The notes under the pieces: generated by a model
Database searches by the model: none
What the model saw: the letters and a program-made list of their open reading frames with translations, nothing else
Told to the model about the DNA's origin: nothing
Shown: one piece after another, positions 61,674 to 64,000 of the stretch
How the letters are laid out: each line of letters starts with the position of its first letter
Numbering within the stretch: position 1 is the stretch's first letter
Position numbers and translations under genes: made by a program
Assembly (NCBI GenBank): GCA_028571685.1
Contig: CM053162.1
Span: 5,956,001 to 6,020,000 of the forward strand
Direction of reading: 5' to 3'
Length of the DNA: 64,000 nt
Source of the DNA: Heterohyrax brucei
Taxonomy: Eukaryota; Chordata; Mammalia; Hyracoidea; Procaviidae

Positions 61674-63044
61674 TGGATCCATTGTCAGTTCAGGAACTTT
61701 AAACCTGTCCTTTTCTGTGCAATTCATGTTTGAGGTATCACTTAGGGTCTATTGCTTGTGGGACACATGGCAATGGGTGACACTGAGGAGTTCAGCCCAA
61801 CCAGCATTCTCCTGAGCAGCAGTGCAGAGAATGTGTAAAAGCATTCCTCTAGAAACAATTCCTTTCAAAAGTATTCCTTTGGAAAGGTTCCTGTGACTCC
61901 TTATATTTCAAGATGTCAACATTCTACTTGACCAGTCGGAGAAGGGGTCCAGGGCTGGTCTGCTTCCAACCCCCAACTATGTAAACTATCAGAAAGGCAG
62001 AAGAAGCAAAGTGAGAGCAGCAGATGAAGAGCTCAAGGACTCCCGGGCCTGCTAGGCATTTCCCTTTAACATGCCCCATTAAAACCAACCAAGAGGCATG
62101 AAGAGTAACTCCTCTTTGATTAAAATGAGGTAGCACTGAGCCAGTCACTTCATTTTTGAGTTGTATTTTCTTCTCTGACACTCATCTGACTCACATTCTA
62201 AATGTCTCCATCTCTGCCTTTCCTCCCTCTGCTATTAATCTGATGGAACTGTTATTACAAAGGCTCCCCACTTGCTAAAAGTCGATACTTGTCTCCTTGT
62301 TGAGCTCAGTCGTAACAAATTCTGTAACTAAATATGACATTTTTTTCCTGACCAAGCACTGTGCTGGAGAATAAGGTGAGAGTGATACATACTTACACAT
62401 GCATGTGTGCAAGCATACACACACACACACACGGTGTTTTTAAGACTATAGGGCCATCTCATCACCCTAATCCCCCTAACTTCTATTGTTCTCTCGTTTT
62501 GGCTGTTTCCATAGGAACCACAAAGACAATAATAATTGCCGTACTAAAAGAGCAAGAAAAGCTCACTGCTCTTCTGCTGAAAGGGGCTTCTGTTTACCAG
62601 CAACTGGAGTCCAGCATTTTAAATAGACCACACATGAACCACATATGCCAGCCCTTCCTACACTAGCTTCATCCCTAGGATACATGGCAGCCTAAGCAGC
62701 TGGGGGGCCTTCCCTTAAGAGAAGAAGTAGGATCTGAACAAGGGGTTGAGAGTTGGCACTGTGTTTTCTGTCCTAGTCAGACAGTAAAAATGAGACAGAC
62801 AGACTCCAGAGGCGCTTGGTGATAAGACAAGTCCTTATTCTCCTGAGAATAGCACGGATAAGAAGCCCCACACCCACTAGGAAGAACAGAGACAAGAAAT
62901 CCTGCCCCTTTAGGCTATCAGAAGGTCTGTCATAATAATGCGTTCGTACTGAACCCATAGGGAGCATAATGTTTTGGAGAGGGCACGAGGCTCGGAAACA
63001 GAGACCTAGCTTGTAAAGTTACTCTTGTACCTGTCTACCCATCC
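61674..63044. other. Unclassified sequence
   Basis: No gene recognised. A short CA repeat is at about 62417-62434. Confidence 0.3.
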
Positions 63045-63930
63045 ATACATCCATTTAGTCAACAACTATTTATTGAGAATGTACCATGACTCAAGAGTTG
63101 TGCTAGTCTGGGGCACATTTAAATTGTGAAATGACAGTGACATAGCACTCATGCAGCATGTCACTGCACTGAAGATTCAGACAAGTAAACAGGCAATTCA
63201 CATTGTGACAAGTGCCTTGTACAAGAGAGGCAGTAATCACACATTTGCTAACTGAAAGGAAATGTTATGAAGGGGAAAGTTCAAGGTACAATGCAGCATC
63301 TAGAATAAGAGGTGTGTGAGTTTGTGCATGTGTATGTGTGTAAAGAATTTTGGAGTATTTGATGCCTACATCACTGTATGAAGTTTAGTGGGCTACAGCC
63401 AGGTAAAATCTGTTTTGGAGGCAGAAGAATAATGTTTCAGGCAGAGGAACCATAATACATAAAGGTCTGAAAACCAAAGAGAATGTGTAAAGAAAATGGA
63501 GTTAACTCAGTATTGCCAGAAAGTAGAATGTAGGTTGTCGGGAACTTGTGATAAGTAAACCCATGGGCAGGATAGTAAAAATGAGAAACAGGGAAGAGTC
63601 AGGTGGTAAAAGGCTAGGTTAAGGAGGTAGGACTTTATCTTGACTGTAACAGGGAATCACTGAAAAGTGCTAAAAGACAGACTTAGATCTCCATTTTGAA
63701 GACACTCTCTGGCTACGGTCTGGAGAATGAATTGGATCTAGGGCAGACTGGAAGTTGGAGGTAGACTAGGAACCTGACAGTAATCCTGATGTGAAATCAA
63801 GGTGTCTTGATTTAACCAGATAGCTGTGAAGATGGAAAAGACCTGGTGAGCACTGAGGACGACTTTGGAAGTTGGAGTGGAAAAGGTACGATGATAGCCA
63901 AATTTCTGCCTTTGTCACCTGGTGAAGAAC
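63045..63930 (+). repeat. Ancient pan-mammalian repeat, long copy
   Basis: catccatacatccatttag, caacaactatttattgag, then tttcaggcagaggaacc, aggactttatcttgac, actctctggctacgg and gaatgaattggatctaggg fit the order of the same ancient repeat as at 27888. Two minus frames here are not genes. Confidence 0.5.
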
Positions 63931-64000
63931 CACTTTATGATAGATTTGTCTAGGGTAAAGACAGTAAGCTCTGTTTAGGCATGCTGAGCACAAGATGTCT

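Noticed and set aside
1..64000. Bacterial-type operons, CRISPR arrays, riboswitches or phage
   Set aside because: Nothing of the kind; the content is mammalian interspersed repeats.

Overview
This is mammalian, non-coding, repeat-dense DNA. I find no convincing protein-coding gene, rRNA, tRNA or CRISPR array, and nothing bacterial. CpG is scarce except inside a few young SINE fragments. The organism is most likely an afrotherian, probably a paenungulate (elephant, hyrax or sea cow). The evidence is many tRNA-headed SINEs of the AfroSINE type, whose 3' core contains gagtcggatccgactcgac or decayed versions of it. An RTE-type LINE has a 3' end that matches the SINE 3' end, and the L1 3' UTRs look afrotherian. 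Both long AfroSINE copies and copies lacking a middle block occur. From memory, the shortened form marks Paenungulata; I could not check this.

Layout. 1-14.2 kb: mostly unique or very old sequence, with an old L1 3' end, an antisense RTE fragment, CA/TG microsatellites and two MaLR-like solo LTRs. 14.2-21.7 kb: a nearly full-length, decayed L1 on the minus strand, whose 5' UTR carries about three tandem ~240-bp units. 21.7-29 kb: another solo LTR, several AfroSINEs and old pan-mammalian repeats. 29.1-34.3 kb: a minus-strand L1 interrupted by a plus-strand L1 5' fragment, then a long AfroSINE and a polypyrimidine tract. 34.3-37.9 kb: mostly unclassified sequence. 37.9-52.4 kb: a nest of L1s. 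A plus-strand L1 was split by a full-length minus-strand L1 (with a matching target-site duplication, TSD), which was itself split by a 2.4-kb plus-strand L1 5' fragment and a 214-bp L1 3' fragment. 52.4-64 kb: old repeats, a solo LTR, AfroSINEs, an L1 3' UTR fragment and unique blocks that may include conserved non-coding elements.

The most unusual signal is a set of very short (about 17-65 bp) insertions. They contain only the last bases of a young AfroSINE-like element, ending in a cttggcttggc-type tail instead of poly(A). At least two have clear TSDs, and three lie inside the same old L1. They look like extremely 5'-truncated, RTE-driven retroinsertions.

The genes do not work together here. 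The only coding sequence is transposon-derived and broken, apart from one weak candidate host exon near 58.2 kb on the minus strand.
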